A stretch of 64,000 nucleotides of DNA from Catellatospora bangladeshensis (GTDB lineage: Bacteria; Actinomycetota; Actinomycetes; Mycobacteriales; Micromonosporaceae). Position 1 is the first letter of the stretch, and each line of letters starts with the position of its first letter. The translations under genes were made by a program, and so were the position numbers. The stretch covers positions 1 through 64,000 of the forward strand of contig NZ_BONF01000008.1 in NCBI RefSeq assembly GCF_016862575.1, written 5' to 3'. The notes beneath the pieces are model-generated. The model worked only from the letters and a program-made list of their open reading frames with translations. It was not told the origin of the DNA and made no database searches. Positions 1 to 9,610 of this stretch are shown here, piece by piece.

Positions 1-42
1 CCCCCGGTTAGGGCGTGTCGTCCCCACAGTTCACGCAAGATC
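1..42. repeat. Truncated copy (A) of the 67-bp intergenic inverted repeat, family 1
   Basis: The right arm ACAGTTCACGCAAGATC occupies 26-42 and the polar centre GGGCGTGTCG occupies 11-20. The left arm would lie before the window start if the copy is 67 bp like the other six. It ends 30 nt from the stop codon of the minus-strand gene at 73-1704, in the 3'-end position seen for every other copy. Confidence 0.75.
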
Positions 43-72
43 GGCGCAGCAGAAGGGGCGGGGCGGGGGGCG

Positions 73-1704
73 CTACGCGAGGTTGGCGGAGCGGGGGTAG
101 GCGTCGGTGGGGTCGGTGATGACGTTGACGAGGTAGGGGACTCCGGCGGAGAAGGCGCGGGTCAGGGCGGCGGGGAGGTCTGTGGCGGTGGTGACGGTTT
201 CGCCGCCGCCGCCGAGGGCCTTGACGACGTCGTCGTAGCGGAGGCCGGGTTGGAGGTCGGCGGCTACGTCGTAGCCGTACATGGCGCGCATGGGGTGCTT
301 CTCCAGGCCCCAGATGCCGTTGTTGCCGACGATCATGACGACGGGCAGGTTCTGGCGGACCAGGGACTCGACGTCCATGAGGGAGAAGCCGGCCGCGCCG
401 TCGCCCATGAGCACGCAGATCTGGCGGTCGGGGTAGGTGACGCGGGCGCCCATGGCGTAGCCCATGCCGGTGCCGAGGCAGCCGTACGGGCCGGGGTCGA
501 GCCAGCTGCCGGGCACGGACGGCTCCAGGTAGCGCCCGGCGTAGGAGACGAAGTCGCCGCCGTCGCCGATGGTGACGGCGTCGGGTGCAAGCACCTTGCG
601 CAGCTCGCCGTACACCCGGGCCGGTTTGATCAGCTCGCTGTCGGCCTGCATCTCCAGCTCGTGCTTGGCGGCCTGGGCCTGCTCGGCGGCGCGCAGCGTG
701 GCGACCCAGTCGCTGTGGTCCCTGCGCTCGCCGGTGTGGTCGGCGAACGCGGTCAGGATGGTGCGCAGGTCGCCCGCGGGCGAGGCAGCGACGGTGACGT
801 GTGCGGCGCGCTGGCTGGGCGCGTCGACCACGTGCACGACCTGGGCGGAGCCGAAGTCGCCGAAGCCGAGGCGGAAGTCCAGCGGGGTGCCGATCACGAC
901 GACCACGTCGGCGGCGTCGAGGGCCTTGCGGCGGGCCTTGGCGAAGGCGAGCGGGTGGCTCGGCGGCAGCGACCCGCGGCCCATGCCGTTGGCGAAGACG
1001 GGCACGGTGAGCGCCTCGGCGGCGGCGCGCAGGGCCGCGGTGGCGTCCCCGCCGTACACGTCGGACCCGGCGATGATGACGGGGCGCTCGGCGCCCGCGA
1101 CGAGCCGGACGGCTCGCGCGACCTCGTCGGGGTCGGGCTCCAGCAGCGGCACCTGCGGGGCGGCGGCCTTGCTCTCGCCCGTACTGAACACGACCTCCAG
1201 CGGCAGGTCCAGGAAGGACGGGCCGCGGTGCGGGGTCAGCGCGTGCTCCAGGGCGGTGGTGACCGCGCCCGCGATGTCGTCGGTGGACCCGACGGTGGCG
1301 GCGTGCTTGGTGACCGGGGCGACGATCGGCAGGTGGTCGATCTCCTGCAGCGAGCCGGCGCCCCAGCGGAACTGCGGGGCCCGCCCGCCGAGCACCAGCA
1401 CCGGCGCCGCGTTGAAGAAGGCGCTGGTCAGGCCGGATACGCCGTTGGTGACGCCGGGTCCGGCGGTGAGCACCGCGACGCCGGGGCGGCGCTGCAGCTT
1501 GGCCACCGCCTCGGCCGCGAACACCGCGGTCTGCTCGTGCCGCACGTCGTAGAGCGGGAATCCGTCCTGGTGTGCCGCGTCGTAGAGCGGGAAGACGTGT
1601 CCACCCGAGAGGGTGAACATCTCCTTCACTCCGGCGGCACGCAGTGCGGCCAGCGCGAGCTGGCCTCCGTGCCCCGCGACGACGTTGTCAGAGGTCTCAG
1701 CCAT
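73..1704 (-). CDS. ilvG: ThDP-dependent acetolactate synthase-like enzyme, IlvG type
   Basis: A protein of about 543 residues with the three-domain layout of thiamine diphosphate enzymes. The N-terminal pyrimidine-binding domain has the activating Glu in RHEQTA. A central Rossmann-like domain follows, and the C-terminal domain has the ThDP/Mg motif starting GDGAAGFS and ending in NN. The opening FTLSGGH and the GSLQEIDH stretch resemble mycobacterial IlvG (Rv1820) rather than the main catalytic subunit IlvB. The true reaction is therefore uncertain: acetolactate synthesis from pyruvate is the family label, and an oxalyl-CoA decarboxylase or related 2-oxoacid role is possible. ATG at 1704 is chosen because AAGGGA lies about 8 nt upstream; an in-frame ATG two codons earlier is possible. 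It follows the crotonase gene on the same strand beyond a strong hairpin. Confidence 0.85.
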   Translation of the reverse strand: MAETSDNVVAGHGGQLALAALRAAGVKEMFTLSGGHVFPLYDAAHQDGFPLYDVRHEQTAVFAAEAVAKLQRRPGVAVLTAGPGVTNGVSGLTSAFFNAAPVLVLGGRAPQFRWGAGSLQEIDHLPIVAPVTKHAATVGSTDDIAGAVTTALEHALTPHRGPSFLDLPLEVVFSTGESKAAAPQVPLLEPDPDEVARAVRLVAGAERPVIIAGSDVYGGDATAALRAAAEALTVPVFANGMGRGSLPPSHPLAFAKARRKALDAADVVVVIGTPLDFRLGFGDFGSAQVVHVVDAPSQRAAHVTVAASPAGDLRTILTAFADHTGERRDHSDWVATLRAAEQAQAAKHELEMQADSELIKPARVYGELRKVLAPDAVTIGDGGDFVSYAGRYLEPSVPGSWLDPGPYGCLGTGMGYAMGARVTYPDRQICVLMGDGAAGFSLMDVESLVRQNLPVVMIVGNNGIWGLEKHPMRAMYGYDVAADLQPGLRYDDVVKALGGGGETVTTATDLPAALTRAFSAGVPYLVNVITDPTDAYPRSANLA

Positions 1705-1771
1705 GCGCATTGTCCCTTCGTGTGCGGGGAGCGTACCCAGCACGCGCGGAAATATGAAGAGGACTCACAAA

Positions 1772-1802
1772 CTCGGGACCCGGCCCGCCGCCGGGCCCCG
1801 AG
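1772..1802 (-). terminator. GC-rich hairpin after the crotonase gene
   Basis: Thirteen-base arms (1772-1784 and 1790-1802) pair with one mismatch around a 5-nt loop. The hairpin begins about 20 nt beyond the stop codon of the minus-strand crotonase gene and precedes the IlvG-type gene. There is no T-tract, as is common for actinobacterial terminators. Confidence 0.6.
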
Positions 1803-1822
1803 CCGTCATACCGCTACCCGCC

Positions 1823-2596
1823 TCAGCGGCCGATGAACTTGGGCTTGCGCCGCTCCACGAACGCGGTCATGCCCTCGCGCCGGTCCTCGGTGGCGAACAG
1901 CGCCGCGAACAGCTGCGACTCCCAGGCCAGGCCGGACGCCAGGTCCTGGTCCAGGCCGCCGTCGATCGCCAGCTTGGCCGCGCGCAGCGCCTGCGCCGGG
2001 CCGTTCACGTACTCCGCGACCAGCGCCTTGGCCTGGTCGTACACCACGTCGGCGGCGCACACCCGGTCGGCCAGGCCGATCGTCAGCGCCTCGGCGGCGT
2101 CGACCATGCGCCCGGAGAAGATGATGTCCTTGGCCTTGGCCGGGCCGACCAGCCGCGCCAGCCGCTGCGTGCCGCCCGCGCCGGGGATGATGCCCAGCTT
2201 GATCTCGGGCTGGCCCAGCTTCGCGTCGTCGGCGACCACCCGCCAGTCACAGGCCAGCGCCAGCTCGCAGCCGCCGCCCAGGGCGTACCCGGTGATGGCC
2301 GCGACGACCGGCTTCGGGATGCGCGCGACGGCGTCGAAGGCGCTGCTCAGCGCACCGGCGCGGGCTGACATGTCCACGTACGACATGTCCGCCATCTCCT
2401 TGATGTCGGCGCCGGCCGCGAAGACCTTCGGCCCGCCGTAGACGACCACGGCGGCGATCCGGCTGTCGGCGGTCACCGCGTGCGCGGCGGCCCGCAGCTC
2501 CTCCTGGACCTGCACGTTGAGCGCGTTCATGGGCGGCCGTTCCAGCCGGATCGTGCCGATGCCGCCGTCCACTTCCACATTGACGAACTCGCCCAC
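1823..2596 (-). CDS. Enoyl-CoA hydratase (crotonase family)
   Basis: A 257-residue crotonase-fold enzyme that hydrates trans-2-enoyl-CoA. It has the oxyanion-hole segment FAAGADIKEM (residues 59-68) and both catalytic glutamates of true hydratases: Glu111 in GGGCELALACD and Glu131 in GQPEIKLG, followed by IPGAGGTQRL. It resembles mycobacterial EchA8. The start is GTG at 2596, with GAGGAGG a few bases upstream. In a genome with Ccr and MeaA it could supply the crotonyl-CoA/3-hydroxybutyryl-CoA step of the ethylmalonyl-CoA pathway, but a general beta-oxidation role is equally possible. The 16-bp operator found before other pathway genes is not seen here. Confidence 0.9.
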   Translation of the reverse strand: MGEFVNVEVDGGIGTIRLERPPMNALNVQVQEELRAAAHAVTADSRIAAVVVYGGPKVFAAGADIKEMADMSYVDMSARAGALSSAFDAVARIPKPVVAAITGYALGGGCELALACDWRVVADDAKLGQPEIKLGIIPGAGGTQRLARLVGPAKAKDIIFSGRMVDAAEALTIGLADRVCAADVVYDQAKALVAEYVNGPAQALRAAKLAIDGGLDQDLASGLAWESQLFAALFATEDRREGMTAFVERRKPKFIGR

Positions 2597-2676
2597 GCTG
2601 CCTCCTCGTCGAGTGCCTGATATGACGAGCTTATGCGGCTTGCGCCCATCGCCTACGGTGAGGGCCGGAGGCTGCG

Positions 2677-3153
2677 ATGATCGTCTATTACCGCGATCCA
2701 GCGGTGGAGGTGACCTCCACCGCGATCCACATCCACGACCGCGTGTTCCGCCTCGACGATCTGGAATACGTCTGGCATCGCGAGATCACGGCGGACCCCC
2801 GGGCGATGCGCCGCCTCGCCGGGCGCGGCGCGCTGAACGCCGGGGTCGTGGTCGGCGCGGTGCTCGCGCTGCTCGGCGTGGTGTACCTGATCGCGGGCGC
2901 GGTCGGCGATCCCGATGCGGCCGGCAAGGTGCTGGTGCCGCTGGCCGTCGTGGTGGTGCTGGTGGGCCTGGCCGGGCCGGCGCTGGAATGGACCCTGCAC
3001 CGGCTCGACCACAGCTACGACCAGGGCATCGCCATGCACGAGATCTGGGCGGTATGGCGCGGCCGCGAGGTGCTCCTGCTCCGCGTCACCGACGAGTCGC
3101 GCTTCGGCCGCATCTACCGCTCCATCCAGCGGGCCATGGAGGCACCGCGCTGA
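2677..3153 (+). CDS. DUF6232-like two-helix membrane protein
   Basis: A 158-residue protein. The N-terminal part (about 1-45) is beta-rich and soluble, followed by two hydrophobic helices (about 50-75 and 85-105) and a short C-terminal domain containing EIWAVWRGREVLLL. The layout matches the small DUF6232-type proteins common in Micromonosporaceae; I assign the family by resemblance and know no function. ATG at 2677 has GGAGG about 8 nt upstream. It is convergent with the next gene, with a single base between the two stop codons, so neither gene has room for its own terminator. Confidence 0.75.
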   Translation: MIVYYRDPAVEVTSTAIHIHDRVFRLDDLEYVWHREITADPRAMRRLAGRGALNAGVVVGAVLALLGVVYLIAGAVGDPDAAGKVLVPLAVVVVLVGLAGPALEWTLHRLDHSYDQGIAMHEIWAVWRGREVLLLRVTDESRFGRIYRSIQRAMEAPR

Positions 3154-3154
3154 C

Positions 3155-3532
3155 TCAGGGCCGCTCGACGATCTCGCGCCCCAGCGGCCACAGCGCCGCC
3201 GGCACCAGCTTGAAGTTCGCGATGCCGAACGGGATGCCGATCAGCGTGATGCACAGCGCGATGCCCGCGGTGATGTGGATCAGCGCCAGCCACCAGCCCG
3301 CCACGATCAGCCACACCACGTTCGCCAGCGTCGAGGCCAGGCCCGCGCTCGGCTTCTCCACGATGGTGTACCCGAACGGCCAGAGCGCGTAGCGGGCCAG
3401 CCGGAACGACGCCACCCCGAACGGGATCGTCACGATCAGGATGAAGCAGATGATCCCGGCCAGGCCGTACGCCAGGGCGAGCAGGAACCCGCTGCCGAAG
3501 ATGAACCAGAGGATGTTCAGGATCGTGCGCAT
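3155..3532 (-). CDS. YccF domain inner-membrane protein
   Basis: A protein of about 125 residues made of two similar halves. Each half has a long hydrophobic stretch followed by a conserved turn: TIPFGVASFRLARYALWPFG in the first and IGIPFGIANFKLVPAALWPLG-like in the second. This internal repeat is the signature of the YccF (DUF307) family, integral membrane proteins of unknown function. ATG at 3532 is preferred over an in-frame start nine codons upstream because the protein then begins directly with the membrane segment, as in relatives. Confidence 0.8.
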   Translation of the reverse strand: MRTILNILWFIFGSGFLLALAYGLAGIICFILIVTIPFGVASFRLARYALWPFGYTIVEKPSAGLASTLANVVWLIVAGWWLALIHITAGIALCITLIGIPFGIANFKLVPAALWPLGREIVERP

Positions 3533-3593
3533 ACCTACGATCCTGACCGGTCCCGGCAACCTCGGCAGCCGACCTGGCGATGAAATGTTGAAG

Positions 3594-4454
<861 letters not shown>

Positions 4455-4574
4455 TCACGGCCGCCCCCGCGCGGGGGCGACCTGCCAGCCAGATCACATC
4501 GCGCGCGATCGGCGCCCCCACGCGTCCGCCCGGATCGCATAGGTTGGGCGGACACTGACCGACGGGGAGGCGCG

Positions 4575-5576
4575 GTGACCGCGGCGATCGAGATCAGCGG
4601 GCTGCACAAGACGTTCCGCACCATGCGGCGCGGCGAGCGGACCGCGCTCGACGGGTTCGACATGCTGGTCGAGAAGGGCCAGGTGCACGGCTTCCTCGGC
4701 CCCAACGGCTCGGGCAAGACGACCACCCTGCGCACGCTGCTCGGCCTGCTGCGCGCCGACGCGGGGCGGATGTCCATCCTCGGCGTGCCGAGCAGCCGGT
4801 TCGCCGACGTGGCGCACCGGGTCGGTGCGATCGTGGAGAGCCCGGCCTTCTTCAGCCCGTTCACCGGCCGCAAGACGCTGCGGCTGCTGGCCACCGCGGG
4901 CGGGATCCCGATGACCCGGGTCGACGAGGTGCTGACCACGGTGGGCCTGCGCGACCGTGCCGACGAGCCGGTCAAGGCGTACTCCCTCGGCATGCGCCAG
5001 CGGCTGGCCGTGGCGTCCGCCCTGCTCAAGCACCCGGAGCTGCTCATCCTGGACGAGCCCGCGAACGGGCTGGACCCCTCCGGCATCCACGCCATGCGCA
5101 CGCTCATGAGCGACCTGGCCGCCAGTGGGGTCACCGTGCTGCTCTCCAGCCACCTGCTGTCCGAGATCGAGCAGGTGTGCGACTCGGTCACCATCATCGA
5201 CCGGGGCCGCCGGGTCGCGCACGGCCCGGTCTCGGTGGTGCTGGCCGGCCACGACACCGGCGAGCACCTGGTGCGGGTGGCCGAGCCCGCCCGCGCGGCC
5301 TCGCTGCTGCGGGCCGCGGGCGCGACGGTACGCGACGCCGACGGCGCGCTCGTCGTGTCCGGCCTGGCCGGCCCGGCCGCGATCAGCGAGACGCTGGGCC
5401 GCGACGGGCTCTGGCTCACCGAGCTGACCCCGCTCACCCCCGACCTGGAGAGCGTGTTCCTCGACCTGACCGGCACCCGGCCGCACCCGGCCGACCCGCC
5501 GCAGATCGGCGTGCCCGCCGTACGCGACCCGCAGGACGGCGGCGTCATCGACCTCGACGTGAAGGAGGCGGTGTGA
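4575..5576 (+). CDS. ABC transporter ATP-binding protein (drug/lipid export type)
   Basis: A 333-residue ATPase with Walker A GPNGSGKTT, a Q-loop region, a degenerate signature YSLGMRQRLAVASAL, Walker B LLILDEPANGLDPSG and switch His in LLSSHLLSEIE. The C-terminal extension after about residue 225 carries the regulatory segment typical of DrrA/BcrA-type exporters. GTG at 4575 has GGGGAGG upstream. Its stop overlaps the start of the permease gene (GTGA), so the two are translationally coupled and form one transporter. Confidence 0.9.
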   Translation: MTAAIEISGLHKTFRTMRRGERTALDGFDMLVEKGQVHGFLGPNGSGKTTTLRTLLGLLRADAGRMSILGVPSSRFADVAHRVGAIVESPAFFSPFTGRKTLRLLATAGGIPMTRVDEVLTTVGLRDRADEPVKAYSLGMRQRLAVASALLKHPELLILDEPANGLDPSGIHAMRTLMSDLAASGVTVLLSSHLLSEIEQVCDSVTIIDRGRRVAHGPVSVVLAGHDTGEHLVRVAEPARAASLLRAAGATVRDADGALVVSGLAGPAAISETLGRDGLWLTELTPLTPDLESVFLDLTGTRPHPADPPQIGVPAVRDPQDGGVIDLDVKEAV

Positions 5577-6541
5577 ACCTGTTCCGCGCCGAGCTGAGCC
5601 GCCTGCTGGCCCGCCGGTTCAGCCACATCATGCTGATCGTGCTGGTGGCCGTCTTCGGGGTCACCGTCGCGACGGTGCTGTCCTCCACCCACTCCCCCGA
5701 CGCGGGCACCTGGGCCGCGGCCGAGGACACCGCCTCCTCCCAGCGCAACAGCCTCATCCAGTGGCAGGCCAACTGCGAGACGGCCAAGATCAGAGGCACG
5801 GAGGAGGCGTCCGCGTTCCCCGAGGACTGCCGCACCCGCGACCCGAACGAGATCAAGGCGGGCGACTTCCTCTGGGGTGTCTTCGTGTTCACCCACGAGA
5901 TCCGCGGCCTGACCGTTTTCCTCGCCGTCTACCTCAGCTTCTTCGGGTTCGTGCTCGCCGCGTCGTTCGTCGGGGCCGAGCTGAGCAGCGGCGGCATCAC
6001 CAACCTGCTGCTGTGGCGGCCGCAGCGCTCGGCCGTGCTCGGCGCGAAGCTGGCCGCGGTGCTGACCTGCGTCACCGCGTTCGCAACCGGGTTCACCGTG
6101 CTCTATGTGGGCACGTTCTATCTGATAGCGGCGGGTGCGGGCTGGGTCGGCGAGACGCCCGCGACGTTCTGGGGCGAGCTGGTGACCATGTGCCTGCGCG
6201 GCGTCGCGCTGTCCGTCGCCGCGGCCGCGTGCGCGTTCGCGCTGGCCACCCTGGCCCGGCACACCGCGGCCGCGCTCGGCATCGTCGTCGGGTACTTCCT
6301 CATCTGGGAGGCCGGCGCGCGCATCGTCTTCGAGATCGTCGGCGCGCTGCCGTACGACCCGTACTTCCTGTCCACGTACCTGTCCGCGTTCGTGAACGGC
6401 GACGTGGAGTACTGGTCGGGCTACGACGGCTCCGGCGACCTGGTCATCACGCAGCTCAGCGGCGGCCTGGTCGTCGCCGGCCTGACCGCCGCCCTGATCG
6501 CGGCGGCCTTCGCCAACTTCCGCCGCCGCGACCTGGTCTGA
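5573..6541 (+). CDS. ABC-2 type permease, partner of the 4575-5576 ATPase
   Basis: A 322-residue polytopic membrane protein. The first helix lies near residues 18-38, followed by a large extracytoplasmic loop (about 40-105) with two cysteines (NCET and EDCRT). Further helices lie around 112-135, 158-190, 205-230, 235-255 and 295-315. This is the ABC-2 permease plan. GTG at 5573 has AAGGAGG upstream and overlaps the ATPase stop codon. Substrate unknown; exporters of this type move peptides, antibiotics or lipids. A terminator hairpin follows directly. Confidence 0.85.
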   Translation: MNLFRAELSRLLARRFSHIMLIVLVAVFGVTVATVLSSTHSPDAGTWAAAEDTASSQRNSLIQWQANCETAKIRGTEEASAFPEDCRTRDPNEIKAGDFLWGVFVFTHEIRGLTVFLAVYLSFFGFVLAASFVGAELSSGGITNLLLWRPQRSAVLGAKLAAVLTCVTAFATGFTVLYVGTFYLIAAGAGWVGETPATFWGELVTMCLRGVALSVAAAACAFALATLARHTAAALGIVVGYFLIWEAGARIVFEIVGALPYDPYFLSTYLSAFVNGDVEYWSGYDGSGDLVITQLSGGLVVAGLTAALIAAAFANFRRRDLV

Positions 6542-6548
6542 CCACCCC

Positions 6549-6568
6549 GCGCCCGGCTGACCGGGCGC
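6549..6568 (+). terminator. Hairpin after the ABC permease gene
   Basis: A perfect 8-bp stem (GCGCCCGG and CCGGGCGC) closes a 4-nt loop, starting 7 nt after the permease stop codon. It lies between convergent genes and could serve both strands. Confidence 0.65.
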
Positions 6569-6588
6569 CTCGGGCGGGATCGGACGGG

Positions 6589-7779
6589 TCAGTCGACCGT
6601 GGAGCCGAAGACCTCGTCGCGGACCGCGTCGAGGGCGGTGAGCAGGGCGCCCTGCAGGACGGGCTCGTCGGCGACGCCGGTGACGACGACGCGGGGGGCC
6701 ACCGGGCTGATCGCGGCGACCTCGTGCTGCACCCGCTCGGCCAGCGGCGTGCCGCCCGCCGCGCCGACCTCGCCCGCGAGCACGACCAGCGGCGGGTCGA
6801 GCACGATGCAGGACGCGGCCACGCCCAGCGCGAGCCGCCGGGCGACCTCGTCGAGCACCGGGCCGCCCTTGGTGCCCGCGGCGATGGCGGCCTTGACGGC
6901 CTCGGCCGCGCTGGCGGCGCGGAAGCCGTGGTCGCGGGCCACCGCACGGACCGCGTCGGCCCCGGCGACCTGCTGGAACGCACCCTTGCCGCGGCGGCTG
7001 ACCTCGCGCGGGATGTCCGCGCCGGGCACCGGCAGGTAGCCGATCTCACCGGCGGCGCCCGCGGTGCCCCGGTGCAGGCGGCCGCCGAGCATGACCGCGA
7101 GGCCGACGCCCTGCCCGATCCAGACCAGCAGGAAGTCGCCCACCTCGCGGGCGGCGCCGGCGTGCGCCTCGGCGACGGCGGCCAGGTTCACGTCGTTCTC
7201 GAACAGGATGGTGGTGTGCAGGTCGTCGCGCAGGGCGGCGGCGAGGCCGCGCTGCCAGCGGGGCAGGTTGAAGGCGAACACGATGTCGCCGGTGCTCGGG
7301 TCGACCAGGCCGGGCGTGCCCAGCACGATGCGGCGTACGTCCCGCAGGTCGGCCCCGGCCTGCTCGACCGCCTGGACCACGGCGTTGTGCACGACCCGCA
7401 CCGGGTCGTCGCCGCCGCCGTTGAGGTCGGGCGTGGTGGACACCTCGACCCGGCCCACCACGGCCCCGGTGATGTCGGCGCAGGCGGCGATGACGTGCTC
7501 CGCGCCGACCTCGACCCCGACCACGTACGCGCTGTTCGGCGCGACGTTGTAGAGCTGCGCGTTCGGCCCGCGGCCACCGGCCTGCTCACCGACCCGGCGC
7601 ACCAGGCCGCGCTCCTCCAGGCGCTCGACCAGCTGCGAGGCGGTGACCTTGGACAGGCCGGTCAGCTCGCCGAGCTGGGAGCGGGTGAGCGGGCCCCGGG
7701 CGAGCAGGAGTTCGAGCGCGGCCCGGTCGTTCAGCGCGCGGAGCAGCCGAGGCGTGCCGGGTTGGGAAACTGCGGCCAT
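6589..7779 (-). CDS. ROK family transcriptional regulator, zinc motif absent
   Basis: A 396-residue NagC/Mlc/XylR-type protein. It has an N-terminal winged helix-turn-helix (about residues 12-65, with SQLGELTGLSKVTASQLVERL) followed by a ROK sugar-kinase-like domain from about residue 85. The ATP-binding-like and sugar-binding turns are recognisable (LGTPGLVD, FENDVNLAA, GAAGEIGY). The usual zinc site is missing: GEIGH is GEIGY and no CxCGxxGC cluster follows. It is probably a repressor tuned by a sugar ligand. It is divergent from the GH3 glycosidase gene, with an AT-rich dyad between them, so that glycosidase is its likeliest target. Confidence 0.88.
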   Translation of the reverse strand: MAAVSQPGTPRLLRALNDRAALELLLARGPLTRSQLGELTGLSKVTASQLVERLEERGLVRRVGEQAGGRGPNAQLYNVAPNSAYVVGVEVGAEHVIAACADITGAVVGRVEVSTTPDLNGGGDDPVRVVHNAVVQAVEQAGADLRDVRRIVLGTPGLVDPSTGDIVFAFNLPRWQRGLAAALRDDLHTTILFENDVNLAAVAEAHAGAAREVGDFLLVWIGQGVGLAVMLGGRLHRGTAGAAGEIGYLPVPGADIPREVSRRGKGAFQQVAGADAVRAVARDHGFRAASAAEAVKAAIAAGTKGGPVLDEVARRLALGVAASCIVLDPPLVVLAGEVGAAGGTPLAERVQHEVAAISPVAPRVVVTGVADEPVLQGALLTALDAVRDEVFGSTVD

Positions 7780-7833
7780 GGTGCGTCATCCTAGAGCTCG
7801 ACATCCGCACAACCGGGTTCCGGCGCGCGCTGG

Positions 7834-7857
7834 TTTTTAGTAAAGTTTCTTATTAGA
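7834..7857. promoter_or_regulatory. Candidate ROK operator between regulator and GH3 gene
   Basis: An AT-rich island (core AAAGTTTC) with imperfect dyad symmetry sits in an otherwise very GC-rich 212-bp divergent intergenic region. An AAAGTTTC-centred dyad is, as I recall, a frequent shape for actinobacterial ROK regulator sites. The position suggests control of both the regulator and the glycosidase; binding is inferred. Confidence 0.45.
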
Positions 7858-7991
7858 TTGCTCTGGTCGAACAGTACGGCCGTAGCCTACGGCCTACACG
7901 CACAAAACCACTATGGATGGCAAGACCCGACACACTGGCCGAAGGGCCCATCACCATGTCGGCGCCGATCGGCGCCGAGGGGGAGGACACC

Positions 7992-9440
7992 GTGAGCACT
8001 GATCCCGGACTGCGCAGGCTGGCCCTGCGTACGCTGCTGGCCGCCTTCCCCGGCCACACCGCGCCCGGGTGGGCCGAAGACCTGCTGGGTGAGGGCCTGG
8101 CGGGATACACGCTGTTCGGGTTCAACATCGCCGACACCGAGCAGGTCGCCACGCTGACCGCGCAGCTGCGGGCCGCCCGCCGCGACACGATCATCGCCAT
8201 CGACGAGGAGGGCGGCGACGTCACCCGGCTCGCCCACCGCACCGGCAGCCCGTACCCGGGCAACGCCGCACTGGGCGCGATCGGCGATCTCGACCTGACC
8301 CGGCGGGTGTACCACGCGATCGGCCGCGAGCTGGCCGATGTGGGCATCAACCTGGACCTCGCCCCCACCGTGGACGTCAACACCGCCACCGACAACCCGG
8401 TCATCGGCACCCGCTCGTTCGGCGCCGACCCGGTCCGGGTGGCCGCGCACGCCGCCGCGGCCGTGGTGGGCCTGCAGCAGGCCGGCGTGGCCGCCTGCGC
8501 CAAGCACTTCCCCGGGCACGGCGCCACCATCGCCGACTCCCACCTGGAGCTGCCCACCGTCGACGTGACGCCGCAGCTGCTGCGGGACCGCGAGCTGCCC
8601 CCGTTCGCGGCCGTGATCGCGGCCGGCACCAAGGCCATCATGACGGCGCACATCCGGGTGCCCGCGATCACCGGCGACGACCCGGCCACCTTCACCGAGG
8701 CGCTGCTCGTCGACGTGCTGCGCGGCGAGTACGGCTTCACCGGCACCGTCGTCACCGACGCGCTGGAGATGAAGGGCGCCTCGCGCAGCGCGGGCGGCAT
8801 CGGCCCGGCCGCGGTCCGTGCCCTGCGCGCCGGGGCCGACCTGCTCTGCCTGGGCGCCGACATCGAGCTGGAGATCGTCGAGGAGGCCGCCGCGGCGATC
8901 GCGGGCGCGCTGGCCGACGGCACCCTATCCCTCGCCCGCGTCGAGCAGGCCGTCGCCCGCAACGAGGCGCTGGCCGCGTGGACCCACGGCATCGAGGACG
9001 TCGAGCTGAGCCCGCGCCTCGGGTACGACGCCGCGCGCCGGGCGGTGAGCGTCGAGGGCAGCCTGTCCGGGTTCGAGCACCCGTTCGTGGTACAGCTGCG
9101 GGCCGGGCACACCATCGCCGAGGGCGCCGTGCCGTGGGGCCTGTCCCCCCACCTGGACGGCACCCCGCAGCTGGCCGTCGCCGCCGACGAGACCAGCGCG
9201 AACGCCCTGATCGACGCCGCCGCCGGCCGCCCGATCGTGCTGGTCGGCCGCCACACCCACCGCAACCCGGCCGCCCGCTCGCTCGCCGAGCAGCTCGCCG
9301 CCGTGCACCCCCTCGCCGTCGTCGAGATGGGCTGGCCCGCCGGCTGGCGCCCCAACGGCGTCAAAGCCTTCGTCACCACCTACGGCGCCTCCCACGCCAA
9401 CGGCCGCGCCGCCGCCGAAATCCTCGGCCTCGTCGCCTAA
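7992..9440 (+). CDS. Glycoside hydrolase family 3, beta-N-acetylhexosaminidase (NagZ-like)
   Basis: A 482-residue GH3 enzyme. KHFPGHG followed by DSH is the NagZ-type signature, with the His of DSH belonging to the catalytic dyad, and VVTDALEMKG contains the nucleophile Asp. The (beta/alpha)8 domain covers about residues 10-330, and a C-terminal domain of about 150 residues extends it, as in many actinobacterial members. No signal peptide is seen, so it probably acts in the cytosol on GlcNAc-containing muropeptides or chitin fragments. GTG at 7992 is chosen for its GGGGGAGG ribosome site; an upstream in-frame ATG at 7917 lacks one and would lie within the control region. Confidence 0.88.
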   Translation: MSTDPGLRRLALRTLLAAFPGHTAPGWAEDLLGEGLAGYTLFGFNIADTEQVATLTAQLRAARRDTIIAIDEEGGDVTRLAHRTGSPYPGNAALGAIGDLDLTRRVYHAIGRELADVGINLDLAPTVDVNTATDNPVIGTRSFGADPVRVAAHAAAAVVGLQQAGVAACAKHFPGHGATIADSHLELPTVDVTPQLLRDRELPPFAAVIAAGTKAIMTAHIRVPAITGDDPATFTEALLVDVLRGEYGFTGTVVTDALEMKGASRSAGGIGPAAVRALRAGADLLCLGADIELEIVEEAAAAIAGALADGTLSLARVEQAVARNEALAAWTHGIEDVELSPRLGYDAARRAVSVEGSLSGFEHPFVVQLRAGHTIAEGAVPWGLSPHLDGTPQLAVAADETSANALIDAAAGRPIVLVGRHTHRNPAARSLAEQLAAVHPLAVVEMGWPAGWRPNGVKAFVTTYGASHANGRAAAEILGLVA

Positions 9441-9482
9441 CCCCCCAGGCCCCACCGCACTGCCCCGCGCCACGCCACCCAA

Positions 9483-9558
9483 GATCGCGTCGATCTTGCG
9501 CGAACTGTTAGGGATATGCCCGGAAGGGGCGTGTCGTCCCCACAGTTCGCGCAAGATC
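9483..9558. repeat. Intergenic inverted repeat, family 1 copy B
   Basis: Perfect 17-bp arms, GATCTTGCGCGAACTGT at 9492-9508 and its complement at 9542-9558, enclose 33 bp with the polar centre GGGCGTGTCG. A short AAGATC-N5-GATCTT hairpin overlaps the left arm. The element lies between the convergent ends of the GH3 gene and glutamate dehydrogenase. The 67-bp core length is identical in all complete copies. Confidence 0.9.
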
Positions 9559-9610
9559 GGCGCGGGAGAGCGGGCGCGGCCCGGCGTGGACAGCCGGGCC
9601 GCGGGGTTGG

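Noticed and set aside
250-1836. Long plus-strand open frame opposite the IlvG-type gene
   Set aside because: Composition is Val/Gly/His/Arg-rich without domains, while the minus strand encodes a full ThDP enzyme. The same reasoning excludes other long antisense frames, for example opposite the MacB-type permease, icmA and meaA genes.
9483-9558. Reading the 67-bp repeats as ordinary Rho-independent terminators
   Set aside because: No T-tract follows the arms, the loop of 33 bp is long, and length, sequence and polarity are conserved between unrelated loci. Termination may still be a function, so they are listed as repeats.
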